Positions 45,121-55,679 of a stretch of DNA of 64,000 nucleotides are shown one piece after another (within the stretch, counting starts at the first letter, position 1; every line of letters starts with the position of its first letter). The position numbers were made by a program, and so were the translations under genes. The notes beneath the pieces were generated by a model. It saw nothing but the letters and a program-made list of their open reading frames with translations. It was not told the origin of the DNA and made no database searches. Origin of the DNA: Euglena gracilis (taxonomy: Eukaryota > Euglenida > Euglenophyceae > Euglenales). The stretch lies in contig CP154954.1 in NCBI GenBank assembly GCA_039621445.1, positions 39,083,816-39,147,815 of the forward strand, in the 5' to 3' direction.

Positions 45121-46345
45121 TAAAAAGGTCTCCGGTTCACCTCGCGGGCAAAACCGACAAGGGAGGAAGGGACACTGAGGGCGAAGGGCCTCACAAGGTC
45201 TTTGTGCTTCGCCCTCGGTGTCCCTTCATCCGTTGTCGGTTTTCCCTCAGGGTGCACGAAACCTTGTGAGGCCACGCCTTGCTCGCGGGCGGTGCTGACT
45301 GGATTGTTCTGGTTCGCTGGGTCAGGAGGTCCCGCTTAGTGCCGCCTCGCCGGAGTTGGCTGACGATGCTGCTCCGACTGGGCGCCGCAGCTTCTTGCCC
45401 TTGGGGGATGTCCCCCCTCTCCCCCCCTGGCCCCCGCTCTCTGACCGAGGGCTTTTGAGCACAAATTTTCTTCTACGGGTGGGGGGGCCAAGCTCACAAG
45501 GTCTTTGCGCTTCGCCCTCGGTGTTCCTTCCTCCCTTGTCGTTTTGTCTGGAGGGAGTACGAGACACCTCGGGCTCGGCACTTTGCCCTCGTGAGTCCAG
45601 ATTTTGTACTGAAATTAGGGGGGCCAGGGCATTGTGCAGGGTACCTTGGGCACCAAGCCGTTGATAGTGGGCTGTAAAAGTTTCCACCCCCCCCTCCACT
45701 GCCCAATTTCACAAACTTCTTGGGCAGAAAGGCCCAATTTTTTGAGTAAACCAACCCCAGCCCCTCTGGCGGGGTGGGCCCCCCATACCTTGGGGGGTAC
45801 ACCTTGTTTTGCCAAAAAGTTTTTTTTTTGCTAAAAGCAATGATGTCTGCACTTACGGCCCTGAAGGAGGTTTTAATGAAATTAGGAGGGAGCCCCAAGT
45901 CTGACAAATAAACGTGTAGCAGCCTCATAGCACATCAGCAAATGAAATGGGCTTATTTGGGGACACTGGGGAATGGACGCAACCCTTTCCCATTTATGGA
46001 ATTTCTGTTCTTTACGCTTAATCTTGATTTATGGTGCCCTACCCGACACACTGGTGGTTCGTTTGACTTGCGATGAGTCCGAGGATCGGAATAAACAGAG
46101 GATTCTTGAGCAAAAAATAAGCTGTGTAGCAAGAGTACAACTATCAGTGGGCATAGGCGCCTTTGCCAGCCCCAGGAGGATTGGGAGGGGGTCCTAAAAT
46201 GCACCATACGTCTCAAGGTTTTGGCTCCAAAGCCTCTTTTCAGGGGTCAATAGGGTGTGGAATTTCAGCCCACCAAACCCAGGAATCAAAAGCATAGCAC
46301 TGTAGGCATTACGGGCTTGGGCCTTGGATAATTGAGAATTGAATT
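45121..46345 (-). mobile_element. DIRS-0c, uninterrupted copy of DIRS-0
   Basis: Same end, hairpin (~45,153-45,240), internal complementary region and recombinase C-terminus as DIRS-0a/b, with HPARGAGVGLLKKLG preserved. At AAGTCTGACAAAT (45,896-45,908) the recombinase passes straight on where units 1 and 2 hold DIRS-1. It gives the pre-insertion sequence of the target. Confidence 0.85.
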
Positions 46346-46845
46346 GACACCTCGGGCTCCGCACTTTGCCATTGTGAGGCCATGCATTGCTCGCCGGCGG
46401 TTTGTTGTGTGATTGTTCGCTGCGCTGGGTTAGGAGGTCCCCCTCAGAGCCTTCTTTCGCCGGAGTTGGCTGATTCCTAACTTGCCCTTCGACACCCAGA
46501 AGAAAGGAACAGAGTTCACGAACGAAGAAGAACGGAGACAAGAAGTCAATATCAATTCAATATCCAGAAGAACACGAACCAGACGAATATCAATTGACAA
46601 TTCAATTGTCAAATTTCAATATCGACTTCGATGAGCAATGCAGTGGAGAATAAATTTGAATTATGTGGCCACGGGCGTCCTGGAGGACTTGCCGCAGCAG
46701 CTGGAGACCTTGGAGATGCGGTCATCACGTTGCAAACCGTGGCCGTTCTTCCTACCCAGCCCCCCACCCCAGAAATTTCACAGCCCAAACCCCCCCCCAG
46801 TGACGGCCATGTGGCCTGGTGGGGCCAGATTTATCATCAACAACA
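46346..46845 (+). mobile_element. DIRS-5c, plus-strand 5' end
   Basis: Third copy of the plus-strand DIRS 5' end, following DIRS-0c exactly as in units 1 and 2. It continues a little past the point where DIRS-2 cuts the other copies (CCAGATTTATCATCAACAAC) before sequence with no match in the window. Confidence 0.75.
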
Positions 46846-47023
46846 TCAACAATTACAAGGCCACTGGCTCTATCAATTACAAGAAGGAGGAAAACCCCAG
46901 AAGCTAAAAGGCTGTCCCCCAGCAGGGGGTTTCAATGTACGGTTACAGCCCCAGGAGGATGCCCCCAAAGTGTCAGTGGAGGACAAGGGGGAAACTCTGT
47001 ACCAGGCTCGATCCCAGCTATGA
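46631..47023 (+). CDS. Gag-like N-terminal fragment (DIRS-5c)
   Basis: 130 codons from MSNAVENKFELCGHGRPGG, with VAVLPTQPPTPEISQPKPPP and SDGH as in DIRS-3b gag. A Gln-rich stretch (HQQHQQLQGHW) follows, and the frame stops at YQARSQL. It may be a truncated gag or its decayed start; there is no RT behind it. Confidence 0.5.
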   Translation: MSNAVENKFELCGHGRPGGLAAAAGDLGDAVITLQTVAVLPTQPPTPEISQPKPPPSDGHVAWWGQIYHQQHQQLQGHWLYQLQEGGKPQKLKGCPPAGGFNVRLQPQEDAPKVSVEDKGETLYQARSQL

Positions 47024-47390
47024 CGGAAACCTGCAGAGTGTGGATCCGTTATAATGTGGCATCTGTGATTAGCACAGCCTGAAGATCGTGGTAGATCCTA
47101 TGGTAATTAGCGATACGTATCACACGTGCTCGCGTGATTTGTTTTCCTCACAGGTGGTATTCTATTTTTCATATTCTGGTTCTTTCCATGCAAGAGGAAA
47201 ATCCTCAGAACAAACTGAACACGACTGTGAATGAAAGTATTTACACAGCGACTTGTCTTGTGCTCTTCCTTACTATAGGGGAATTGGGGAAAAGGGTTTT
47301 GCTACTCCAAAGATTTTTCCTCACCTAAGTAGGTGCGCACCAGAAAAAGGCAAAAACGCCTTTCCGGGGCAAATGGGGTCAAAGGTAAGT
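47024..47390. other. Unassigned AT-rich stretch with splice-like signals
   Basis: No recognisable gene. A pyrimidine tract ending TTTTCCTCACAG (to 47,153) and AAAGGTAAGT (GT at 47,385) would bracket a 231-base exon, but no frame is open across it. The right edge runs into the microsatellite. Treat the signals as chance unless transcripts exist. Confidence 0.3.
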
Positions 47391-47577
47391 CTTATATTAT
47401 ATTATATTATATTATATTATATTATACTATAATATACTATATTATACTATACTATGATATGCTATATTATATTATAATATACTTTAATATATTATATTAT
47501 ATTATTCTATATTATATTATATTATATTCTATTATATTATTATATATTATATTATATTATATTATCTCTTTATATTG
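47391..47577. repeat. (TATAT)n microsatellite
   Basis: About 187 bases of imperfect ATATT-type pentanucleotide repeat with scattered C and G interruptions. It begins immediately after GGTAAGTC. Confidence 0.95.
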
Positions 47578-47945
47578 TCTTCTATTATATTTCTCTTGTC
47601 TTCTCTTCTCTTCTCTTCTCTTATTCTCTTCTCTTCTCTTCTCTTCTCTTCTCTTCTCTTCTCTTCTTTCTCTTCTGTTCTCTTCTCTTCTCTTCTCTTG
47701 TCTTCTCTTCTCTTCTCTCTTCTCTTCTCTCTTCTCTTCTCTTCTCTTCTCTTCTCTCCTCTTCTCCTCTCCTCTCTTCTCTTCTCTTCTCTTCTCTTCT
47801 CTTCTCTTCTCTTCTCTTCTCTTCTCTTCTCTTCTCTTCTCTTCTCTTCACTTCTCTTCTCTTCTCTTCTCTTCTCTTCTCTCTCTTTCTCTTCTCTTCT
47901 TCTTCTCTCTTCTCTCTCTCTTTCTCTTCTCTCTTGTCTCTCTGC
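47578..47945. repeat. (TTCTC)n microsatellite
   Basis: About 365 bases of pentanucleotide TTCTC repeat, one strand all pyrimidine, with a few G and A interruptions, degrading to CTCTCTTTCTC near the end. The neighbouring repeat has the same five-base period. Lys/Glu- or Ser/Leu-rich reading frames through it are artefacts. Confidence 0.95.
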
Positions 47946-47952
47946 TCGGAGC

Positions 47953-50051
47953 AAACTCCAGGCGCAGGCTGCCGTAATGTTCACGAACAACCTCCAGGGT
48001 ATACTTGGACAGCATGTATGGCACGCTGTTCAAGGTCCTGGATGTGGACCTCGCGTACCCCTACCGGTACAAACTGGAATGCCCGTTCTGCAAAGAAGTT
48101 CACATTGTTGACTTCTGGGGTTTCGGGGAGCGCGGAAAAACGCCTCCGACTGCCGAGAATGCCGGTAGCCAGCTGACCAGGAGATTCCTCCTGCATCAGT
48201 GCCGAAATCCCCAGATAGGGACACAAGACCGAAAGGTGCTGAAACAGCACCGGCAGAAAATATTTCTGCAGCAACAATACTGGCACCGGGCGTGGATTAC
48301 CTACGTCCAGGAGGTCTACATTTATTTCCTGGAGCACATGACCGGTGATGTGGATATCCACAGAAAGTGGTTACCTTGGGTCTACACCGAGGTGGAAGCG
48401 AGACCCCATGATTCGGATCAACGCATGATGAACCTGGGTCCAGACTGAGAAGAGGCCGAAATCGGCCTCCAGGAACATCTGGACACCAAGTCCGGGAATA
48501 TCCTGGTCTGGGATTATTTCCAGGTGTTTTTCGCGGCGCACGAAGGGGAAGTCCCTCGTTATGCGTTGCCGCTGCTCGCCTTCCTGGAAGACACACGAGA
48601 ATATGGCGCGAGCGAGAAATGTCGACAGCAGTAGGAAGACCTCTGCATGATCGAGGACAAAGAGCCCTACCCTCTGACCAGAAGCTGGGTACGAGCGACG
48701 TGGCCAATGCCATACCCGAACTCTGACAGGAGTGAAAGTATAAGCCTTTACGGCCTGTCAGACGCACAAGGGTGCTACAGAGCCGGGAAGGCCCGCGTTC
48801 TGCAGCACAGCTGCGTACCGAGGAATCCCCTCCGGAAGCGGAGGAGGAAGAAGAACAGGAGGAAGAAGCAGTTCCCATGGCCGAGGCTGAACCTCAGCCA
48901 GTAGAACCTCCGGCACGGTAAACCCGTAGCCCATCGGTAGTGATGCTGGATACTGTGGCGGAAATGGCCCAGGAACCGGCAGCACCGGCAGGTGAGTTTT
49001 CACCTGTACCGCTCTCGCCGACCTCGCTGAGTACAACAGGCGTACCGACCCCTCCGCGGGAAAACCCGACAGAGACGGTACCCCACACGCCTGAGGTATT
49101 ACGCCTCAACCTCCCTGTTTCCGGTTGCCTGTTGCCAGAAGTCAGGGTTGACTGCCCAAAGTTTGGCGGTTATATTTTTGGAGAAATGCATTTGCATAAA
49201 TGCTTTACCGAATGAAATTTTGAGTGATCAACACCATTTGATTTCTTCAACGTTTTTCACCACCTTATGCGGTTTACTCGGAATCGAGCAACATTTTTCC
49301 ATTATATACCGACCCAAAGGCGATGGTAGAGCCGAGGCAGCCGTGAAATCCGTCGTGAATGTGCTTCGCCTTTCACTGGCTGACTCGCGCAGCAACTGGA
49401 TATCAGTGCTACCATGGTCTTTGTTTTATATCAGTACCTTACCAGGGCTGGTTTTACCTCACTCCCCCTATAAACTAGTTTTCGGACGGGACCCTCCGGC
49501 TATAGGGGATGTCCCTTCGGAGAGACCCGACCGAAAGAGTGTCATTTGCGAGACCTGGTTTGCGGAAGTAGAAAATGTACGTTCTGCAGTCCAGAAGCGA
49601 ATAACTGATATTCATGCAAATAAACGGAAATCGTTTTTGCAGCATTTCAAGTCACCTGTGTATAGTCCCGGTGACCGCGTGTGGGTACGGAGTAGCCGTA
49701 CTCGCATGCGGGCCTTCCAAGCTGGACCCCCCTTGGCTCGGACCCTGTGAAATTTTAGAAAGACTAGGTACCAGCTGGCGATATAAGGTTGCATTACCGA
49801 ATGGTGTTGAGGACGTTCATATGGACGACTGCAAACCATACCTGTCACCACCGGATGGGATACCCATCCCGTGCTTGCATTTCAAGCCCCGTCCCAGATT
49901 ACCTGAGACGGCCGATTTTGTAGTCGATAAAATCATCGATCACAAACTCGATAAAGGTATGCACCTTTGGAAAGTCCGCTGGAAAGGGTATGGGCCCGAG
50001 GAGGACACTTGGGAGCCAGCAACCAGTTTTGTTGGGTATGTCCAGCAAGAG
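47953..50051 (+). repeat. 2.1-kb direct repeat, copy 1
   Basis: Matches 52,425-54,523 (offset 4,472) with few substitutions. It covers the end of a gag-like frame, an integrase and a chromodomain. The left edge abuts the TTCTC microsatellite at AAACTCCAGG; the right edge is at GTCCAGCAAGA. Confidence 0.93.
48005..48923 (+). pseudogene. C-terminal part of a gag-like polyprotein, copy 1
   Basis: Frame MYGTLFKVLDVDLAYPYRY, a possible metal-binding cluster (ECPFCKEVHIVDF ... FLLHQC), then YIYFLEHMTGDVDIH. It is stopped by TGA (48,446-48,448), continues in the same frame to a TAG (~48,634) and on through MIEDKEPYP. After a one-base shift an acidic tail (EEEEEQEEEAVPMAEAEPQP) ends at PPAR and TAA. 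The same stops and shift occur in copy 2. Family not recognised; its place before an integrase suggests a gag or nucleocapsid role. Confidence 0.55.
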
Positions 50052-50105
50052 TGGAAGCTGTGGAACAAGAAGCATAAAACTTATGTTTCTGTAACAAGTT
50101 TTTGA
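49148..50105 (+). pseudogene. Integrase with C-terminal chromodomain, copy 1
   Basis: The retroviral-type integrase core is partial: LSDQHHL carries the second acidic residue of the DDE triad and IYRPKGDGRAEAAVKSV the Glu. The first Asp and zinc-binding N-terminus are missing. After SPGDRVWVRS a one-base shift at ~49,715 moves the frame to PPWLGPCEILERLGTSWRYKV. A chromodomain follows (DFVVDKIIDH ... LYLWKVRWKGY-type, GPEEDTWEPATSFV, ~49,914-50,040), ending VSVTSF. Ty3/Gypsy chromovirus-like; the chromodomain would tether integration to modified histones. No RT is found nearby. Confidence 0.8.
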
Positions 50106-50269
50106 GAACTCATGGGAAACCCATATTGTTTTATTTTCTTTTATCATTAATTCTTCTCATTCTTTCTTTCCGCAGAATTTTTTTTACCAGTGAATTGTCA
50201 AGCAGGGTAAGTTACCCGTACCACCCCACAGCCAACAACTAAGCTAAATAACCGACCCCGGGCGGTAAC
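50106..50269. other. Spacer with possible micro-exon
   Basis: A pyrimidine tract ending CTTTCCGCAG (50,175) and AGCAGG-GTAAGT (GT at 50,207) flank 31 bases. It could equally be a leader or junction of the element. No gene is seen. Confidence 0.3.
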
Positions 50270-50815
50270 ATGCTGCCCGGTGGAAGGGACCCAGGTGGAG
50301 GACCGCCTTACCACCCCACCACTCACCCACAGCCTGACCAATATGCGTACCGATACGGTACACACCCAGCTGTACGGACTGCGGCTCAGGGAAACCCTGA
50401 AGCCAGCAGCAGTAGCAGGTTGACCCAGATGCCCGAGGAAGCGCGGTCATCTCAGCCAACAGGCCCCCGTCGCCTCCCACCGTATGCTGGTGTGATGATA
50501 CACCACACGGCGGAGACGATGAACCGGGTGATGCGTATTAGCGCAAACCCCGCACCAGACCAACTCACACAGGCATTGTGGGATAACCACCGCCGTCAAA
50601 TTTTGACAATCGCACACACCCCTCCAGCCTTGTGGTGTATGTGCGCCCAAGCGATGATGACCGATTCGGTGTATTACACCGATTCGGCTGCATCAGGCTT
50701 TACAAAAGATATCACTATGCGTGACCTGGGCGTGGAAGTCCCGCCACAGGTAGCACCGCAGATACCACCGGTTGGCACTTACACTGCACACTTTCGTGCT
50801 CACTCCCCCGGATAA
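50270..50815 (+). CDS. Hypothetical gag-like N-terminal fragment
   Basis: 181 codons from MLPGGRDPGGGPPYHP: a Pro/Gln/Tyr-rich head, then a more ordered part (TAETMNRVMRISANPAPDQL, WDNHRRQILTIAHTPPALW) ending FRAHSPG and TAA. Frame changes after it suggest it once joined the next frame. No family recognised; by position it is the start of the retroelement's structural polyprotein. Confidence 0.45.
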   Translation: MLPGGRDPGGGPPYHPTTHPQPDQYAYRYGTHPAVRTAAQGNPEASSSSRLTQMPEEARSSQPTGPRRLPPYAGVMIHHTAETMNRVMRISANPAPDQLTQALWDNHRRQILTIAHTPPALWCMCAQAMMTDSVYYTDSAASGFTKDITMRDLGVEVPPQVAPQIPPVGTYTAHFRAHSPG

Positions 50816-50898
50816 CCCGAGGAAGAGACAGGGGAAGCACCTGTCCGGAGTGAACACCCACGCGAGAAGGAGGGTAATTCCCGATCCCCTGAGCGCAT

Positions 50899-52449
50899 AT
50901 GCCCCGGCGGGATTACCCCGCGCAGGAGCATGTGTCTCAGTATGCCGTCTGTGGGGATTATCACCAGGGAACGGCACCTGCGTCTGTTTATGCGGACAGA
51001 CCAAGCCAGCGGGATCAATATGTGTATCCACCACCACCCCACCCCACCATTCCTGACCCTATTCCAAGACGCCCAGCGGAGGGAAACCCTCCCGCGACGT
51101 CTGACAGTGCCCGAAGCGCTCGCTCGCGGGAAGCCGCAGCAGCGCCTCGCGCGCCGGTCCAGCAGGAACGGGATGAACCCGTGAACCTGCGGACTGGCCC
51201 AGAATTCACCTCCGAAGAGGAGCGTCAGCAGTATGAATATGCTGTGATGGTTCAGAGACAAATCGCACGTCGTCCACCTGTTTCCGCCGGACAGGAATAA
51301 CCTGACCGGGCGGAAATGACATGGGAGGAGCGCGAGCAGTATGATGCTGCTGTGACAGCTCTCACAGGAGTTCCCCCACCATCACGATCGGGTCAACCAG
51401 TGCGACAGCGGGATGTTGCTGTGGCGGAAGCGCCAGCAGCACGACCCACCAGCTCTGCCGTCGGCAAGCGTGACCGCGGCCCAGAAAATCTGACGCCGCA
51501 GCCACAGCGCCGTTCGCCGAGGTCGGAAAATCCGCCCGCAGCGATGCATCTCGACGCTGGCGAGGAACCCTCGCCGGCGCCAGATGTGGCGGCAGATCGG
51601 GCACGTCGGGAAACCCGACCACCCCCTATCGCACCGGTTTACTCGAATCGTGGTGACGCTGAGCAGGAATTTGCCCGGACACCAAGCACGGAATCCGTGT
51701 ATTACCCTGTGTTGACGCCAGAAGACCCAGAATACTGGGAATACATTAACCCAGATTACTTGGCGACATTCGGATGGCTGGCGGGTAAGAGTAAGGGTAA
51801 AGGAAAGGGCAAGGGTAAGGGGAAAGCTAAAGGCCAGGAAAAGGGTGGGAAAGCCCCGGAGAATGGTGGGAAAGCCCCACCTGGCACAGGCGGAAAAGTC
51901 GCCTAGCCAGCTCCAGGTAAAGGCGGAAAATCTGCCGGACCCCCAGCGGGAAAAGGCAGAAAAGCCGCCGAACCTTCGAAAACGAAGGATTATGATGTGG
52001 ACCTGGTGTTCAATTATCTGGATGAGATCTGGTCGAAAATCGACGAAGATCTCAAGATGTACACGCAAGTAGGAAGCGTGATCCACCGATCACCGGAAGC
52101 GGTGCTCCAAGTGGTGCAGGATCATATGTTCGATCACTGCAAACGTTTCTTCTACAGCTCCGAGCTTCATGCTTTTGAGGGATACCCTCATTCGAATGAA
52201 GTTGTCCTGGACCGGATGCCCGATTTGTGGGAGCTGTGGTTCTGGTTGGGATACCCCTGCCAGAGTTTCGGCATGTTTACCGACCGACACGGTCTGACAT
52301 ATGTCGATTGCATGAATACATGCGAAGACGGCGAAACGTTCGTCGCGCAGTTGAAGGATATGTTCAACCATATGCACTCCGTCGGAGCACTGGGAATCCA
52401 GTGGAAATATTACCCCTGCCGGAGAAACTCCAGGCGCAGGCTGCCGTAA
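50899..52449 (+). pseudogene. Gag-like polyprotein with two in-frame stops
   Basis: One frame from MPRRDYPAQEHV, broken by TAA (51,298-51,300, after PPVSAGQE) and TAG (51,904-51,906, after GTGGKVA). It has two related EEERQQYEYAV / EEREQYDAAV segments, a Pro/Arg-rich middle, and a Lys/Gly repeat (GKSKGKGKGKGKGKAKG). A folded-looking domain follows (FNYLDEIWSKIDEDLKMY, WELWFWLGYPCQSFGMF, FVAQLKDMFNHMHSVG). It then shifts frame near 52,420 into the 2.1-kb repeat. The basic tract could bind RNA; otherwise unrecognised. Confidence 0.55.
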
Positions 52450-54523
52450 TGTTCACGAACAACCTCCAGGGTATACTTGGACAGCATGTATGGCACGCTG
52501 TTCAAGGTCCTGGATGTGGACCTCGCGTACCCCTACCGGTACAAACTGGAATGCCCGTTCTGCAAAGAAGTTCACATTGTTGACTTCTGGGGTTTCGGGG
52601 AGCGCGGAAAAACGCCTCCGACTGCCGAGAATGCCGGTAGCCAGCTGACCAGGAGATTCCTCCTGCATCAGTGCCGAAATCCCCAGATAGGGACACAAGA
52701 CCGAAAGGTGCTGAAACAGCACCGGCAGAAAATATTTCTGCAGCAACAATACTGGCACCGGGCGTGGATTACCTACGTCCAGGAGGTCTACATTTATTTC
52801 CTGGAGCACATGACCGGTGATGTGGATATCCACAGAAAGTGGTTACCTTGGGTCTACACCGAGGTGGAAGCGAGACCCCATGATTCGGATCAACGCATGA
52901 TGAACCTGGGTCCAGACTGAGAAGAGGCCGAAATCGGCCTCCAGGAACATCTGGACACCAAGTCCGGGAATATCCTGGTCTGGGATTATTTCCAGGTGTT
53001 TTTCGCGGCGCACGAAGGGGAAGTCCCTCGTTATGCGTTGCCGCTGCTCGCCTTCCTGGAAGACACACGAGAATATGGCGCGAGCGAGAAATGTCGACAG
53101 CAGTAGGAAGACCTCTGCATGATCGAGGACAAAGAGCCCTACCCTCTGACCAGAAGCTGGGTACGAGCGACGTGGCCAATGCCATACCCGAACTCTGACA
53201 GGAGTGAAAGTATAAGCCTTTACGGCCTGTCAGACGCACAAGGGTGCTACAGAGCCGGGAAGGCCCGCGTTCTGCAGCACAGCTGCGTACCGAGGAATCC
53301 CCTCCGGAAGCGGAGGAGGAAGAAGAACAGGAGGAAGAAGCAGTTCCCATGGCCGAGGCTGAACCTCAGCCAGTAGAACCTCCGGCACGGTAAACCCGTA
53401 GCCCATCGGTAGTGATGCTGGATACTGTGGCGGAAATGGCCCAGGAACCGGCAGCACCGGCAGGTGAGTTTTCACCTGTACCGCTCTCGCCGACCTCGCT
53501 GAGTACAACAGGCGTACCGACCCCTCCGCGGGAAAACCCGACAGAGACGGTACCCCACACGCCTGAGGTATTACGCCTCAACCTCCCTGTTTCCGGTTGC
53601 CTGTTGCCAGAAGTCAGGGTTGACTGCCCAAAGTTTGGCGGTTATATTTTTGGAGAAATGCATTTACATAAATGCTTTACCGAATGAAGTTTTGAGTGAT
53701 CAACACCATTTGATTTCTTCAACGTTTTTCACCACCTTATGCGGTTTACTCGGAATCGAGCAACATTTTTCCATTATATACCGACCCAAAGGCGATGGTA
53801 GAGCCGAGGCAGCCGTGAAATCCGTCGTGAATATGCTTCGCCTTTCACTGGCTGACTCGCGCAGCAACTGGATATCAGTGCTACCATGGTCTTTATTTTT
53901 TATCAGTACCTTACCAGGGCTGGTTTTACCTCACTCCCCCTATAAACTAGTTTTCGGACGGGACCCTCCGGCTATAGGGGATGTCCCTTCGGAGAGACCC
54001 GACCGAAAGAGTGTCAGTTGCGAGACCTGGTTTGCGGAAGTAGAAAATGTACGTTCTGCAGTCCAGAAGCGAATAACTGATATTCATGCAAATAAACGGA
54101 AATCGTTTTTGCAGCATTTCAAGTCACCTGTGTATAGTCCCGGTGACCGCGTGTGGGTACGGAGTAGCCGTACTCGCATGCGGGCCTTCCAAGCTGGACC
54201 CCCCTTGGCTCGGACCCTGTGAAATTTTAGAAAGACTAGGTACCAGCTGGCGATATAAGGTTGCATTACCGAATGGCGTTGAGGACGTTCATATGGACGA
54301 CTGCAAACCATACCTGTCACCACCGGATGGGATACCCATCCCGTGCTTGCATTTCAAGCCCCGTCCCAGATTACCTGAGACGGACGATTTTGTAGTCGAT
54401 AAAATCATCAATCACAAACTCGATAAAGGTATGTACCTTTGGAAAGTCCGCTGGAAAGGGTATGGGCCCGAGGAGGACACTTGGGAGCCAGCAACCAGTT
54501 TTGTTGGGTATGTCCAGCAAGAC
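52425..54523 (+). repeat. 2.1-kb direct repeat, copy 2
   Basis: Second copy, here continuous on its left with the gag-like polyprotein, so this is probably the parental arrangement. It shares the in-frame stops and frameshifts of copy 1. After GTCCAGCAAGA it diverges into Pro-rich sequence. Confidence 0.93.
52477..53395 (+). pseudogene. C-terminal part of gag-like polyprotein, copy 2
   Basis: Same organisation as copy 1: MYGTLFKVLDVDL, ECPFCKEVHIVDF, TGA at 52,918-52,920, TAG near 53,106, then the acidic EEEEEQEEE tail in a shifted frame. Continuity with the frame ending at 52,449 needs frame changes near 52,420 and 52,480. Confidence 0.55.
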
Positions 54524-54526
54524 TGA
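53620..54526 (+). pseudogene. Integrase with chromodomain, copy 2
   Basis: As in copy 1, with substitutions (ICINALPNEI to IYINALPNEV, LFYIST to LFFIST). The frameshift between VWVRSS and PPWLGPC is shared. The chromodomain reads DFVVDKIINHKLDKGMYLW then KVRWKGYGPEEDTWEP. The frame ends at YVQQD and TGA, so the C-terminal tail of copy 1 is absent. Confidence 0.8.
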
Positions 54527-55115
54527 CAACCCGCACCTCAGGGCACAGCCAGAGTCACCACGATTAAGCGTCCAGGCACCGGGACATGCGCACCTGAAAA
54601 ACAGGCTGAGGGGACGTCCATGCCTCCACCACAGGCCCAACCAGCGCGAAACGCGCCGGCCACACCTACTCCTACACCCTCCCCCAAGGCCACCCCTGGA
54701 AAAACCATGGGCGCCGCAAAGGAACATGTAGGACGACCCTCAGCTCCAGAAACCCCTGCTGAAGGGCAACGTCGCTCGGTGTCTGGGAAAAGACCCCCGT
54801 CCCAAGCGTCACCACGCACCTGGGCGAGCAAGCGTCACGCCGACAGGCGGCCCTCGGACCCTCCGGAAACCGGATGCCCGAAGGCCCCGGCCAAATCAAA
54901 GCCGGGCGCCGCACCTTGTAAACCCCCACCGAAATCTGCTGACCAGCCCACACCGAAAGGCGGTGGAGGTGCTGGCGGCCAGGGTGCTGCATCCTCTTCT
55001 CGGGGATTAATCTCGAGACAAGGATTCACACAGGTTACGTCTTCCGGCTATGGGTGAACCTCCTAGCCGAAGCCTCAGACTAAGGGGCAGGGGAAATCCC
55101 GCGCCTCCACAGCTG
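54527..55115 (+). CDS. Pro/Ala/Lys-rich hypothetical frame after the chromodomain
   Basis: The clearest open frame is 54,620-55,057 (146 codons), starting MPPPQAQPARNAPATPTPTP and ending QGFTQVTSSGYG. It is low complexity, basic and Pro-rich, so it could be a C-terminal tail of the element in another frame or chance coding in GC-rich DNA. A G-rich tract (GACTGGGGGGG twice, 55,110-55,140) lies just before repeat X and could be a polypurine primer site if X is an LTR. Confidence 0.35.
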
Positions 55116-55679
55116 ACTGGGGGGGACTGGGGGGGGGGGTCCTGGGTGGTCGGCCGACCGACAAATTGGTCGGCCGACTAGGCCTGGCCGGCAGCTCGTC
55201 GCCGAGACAGGAGGGGGGTCCTTGGTGGTCGGCGGACTAGTCGGCCTACGACCCACTCCAACGTAGTTACGGGAAAGTCTGACTGACTTTTTTGAAGAAA
55301 GTTGTATGCAAACTAATCGGTAGCTAGTCAGTGGTCATAAAAATGGTCTGTGGCGGGTCCAAACCACCCGGAAATGGTCCGGAGGGGTCCAAATAAGTGC
55401 CTTACACCAGCAGTAACACTCTCAGATGGAAATTTTTGGTCGGTGGGGGTCGGTGGGCCCTTGGGGTTCGGACGGGTGAAAAACCAATGACGAAACAGGG
55501 ATTTTATGAGAATCCTTTAGGAATGCAAGTATTCTGCATAACGAGAGGCAGAGACAGCTGCGGCTCCGCAAAAAACCCCAGTGATGTCCTGATCTTCTTT
55601 CTGGCTGTTGTTTTTTGGTGTGTGGTGTTGGTTGTGGTGCTTCTTACTGCTTTTCTTTGCCGAAGTAGGCGGATCATAG
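55116..55679 (+). repeat. Dispersed repeat X, copy 3 (inverted), left part
   Basis: Reverse complement of 11,515-12,040 with scattered substitutions and small indels. It shares GGTCGGCCGACC, AAAGTTGTATGCAAACTA, AAAATGGTCTGTGGCGGGTC and the ORF MTKQGFYENP with a membrane-helix segment (55,487 onward). It is interrupted at GATCATAG by a hAT-like element; the remainder of X is 56,666-56,766. Confidence 0.82.

Noticed and set aside
47333-48111. Ser/Leu-rich and Arg/Glu-rich frames at the microsatellites
   Set aside because: They are translations of the TTCTC pentanucleotide and its complement.
48446-51906. Reassigned stop codons in the gag-like genes
   Set aside because: TAA, TAG and TGA all interrupt, together with frameshifts; decay is simpler.
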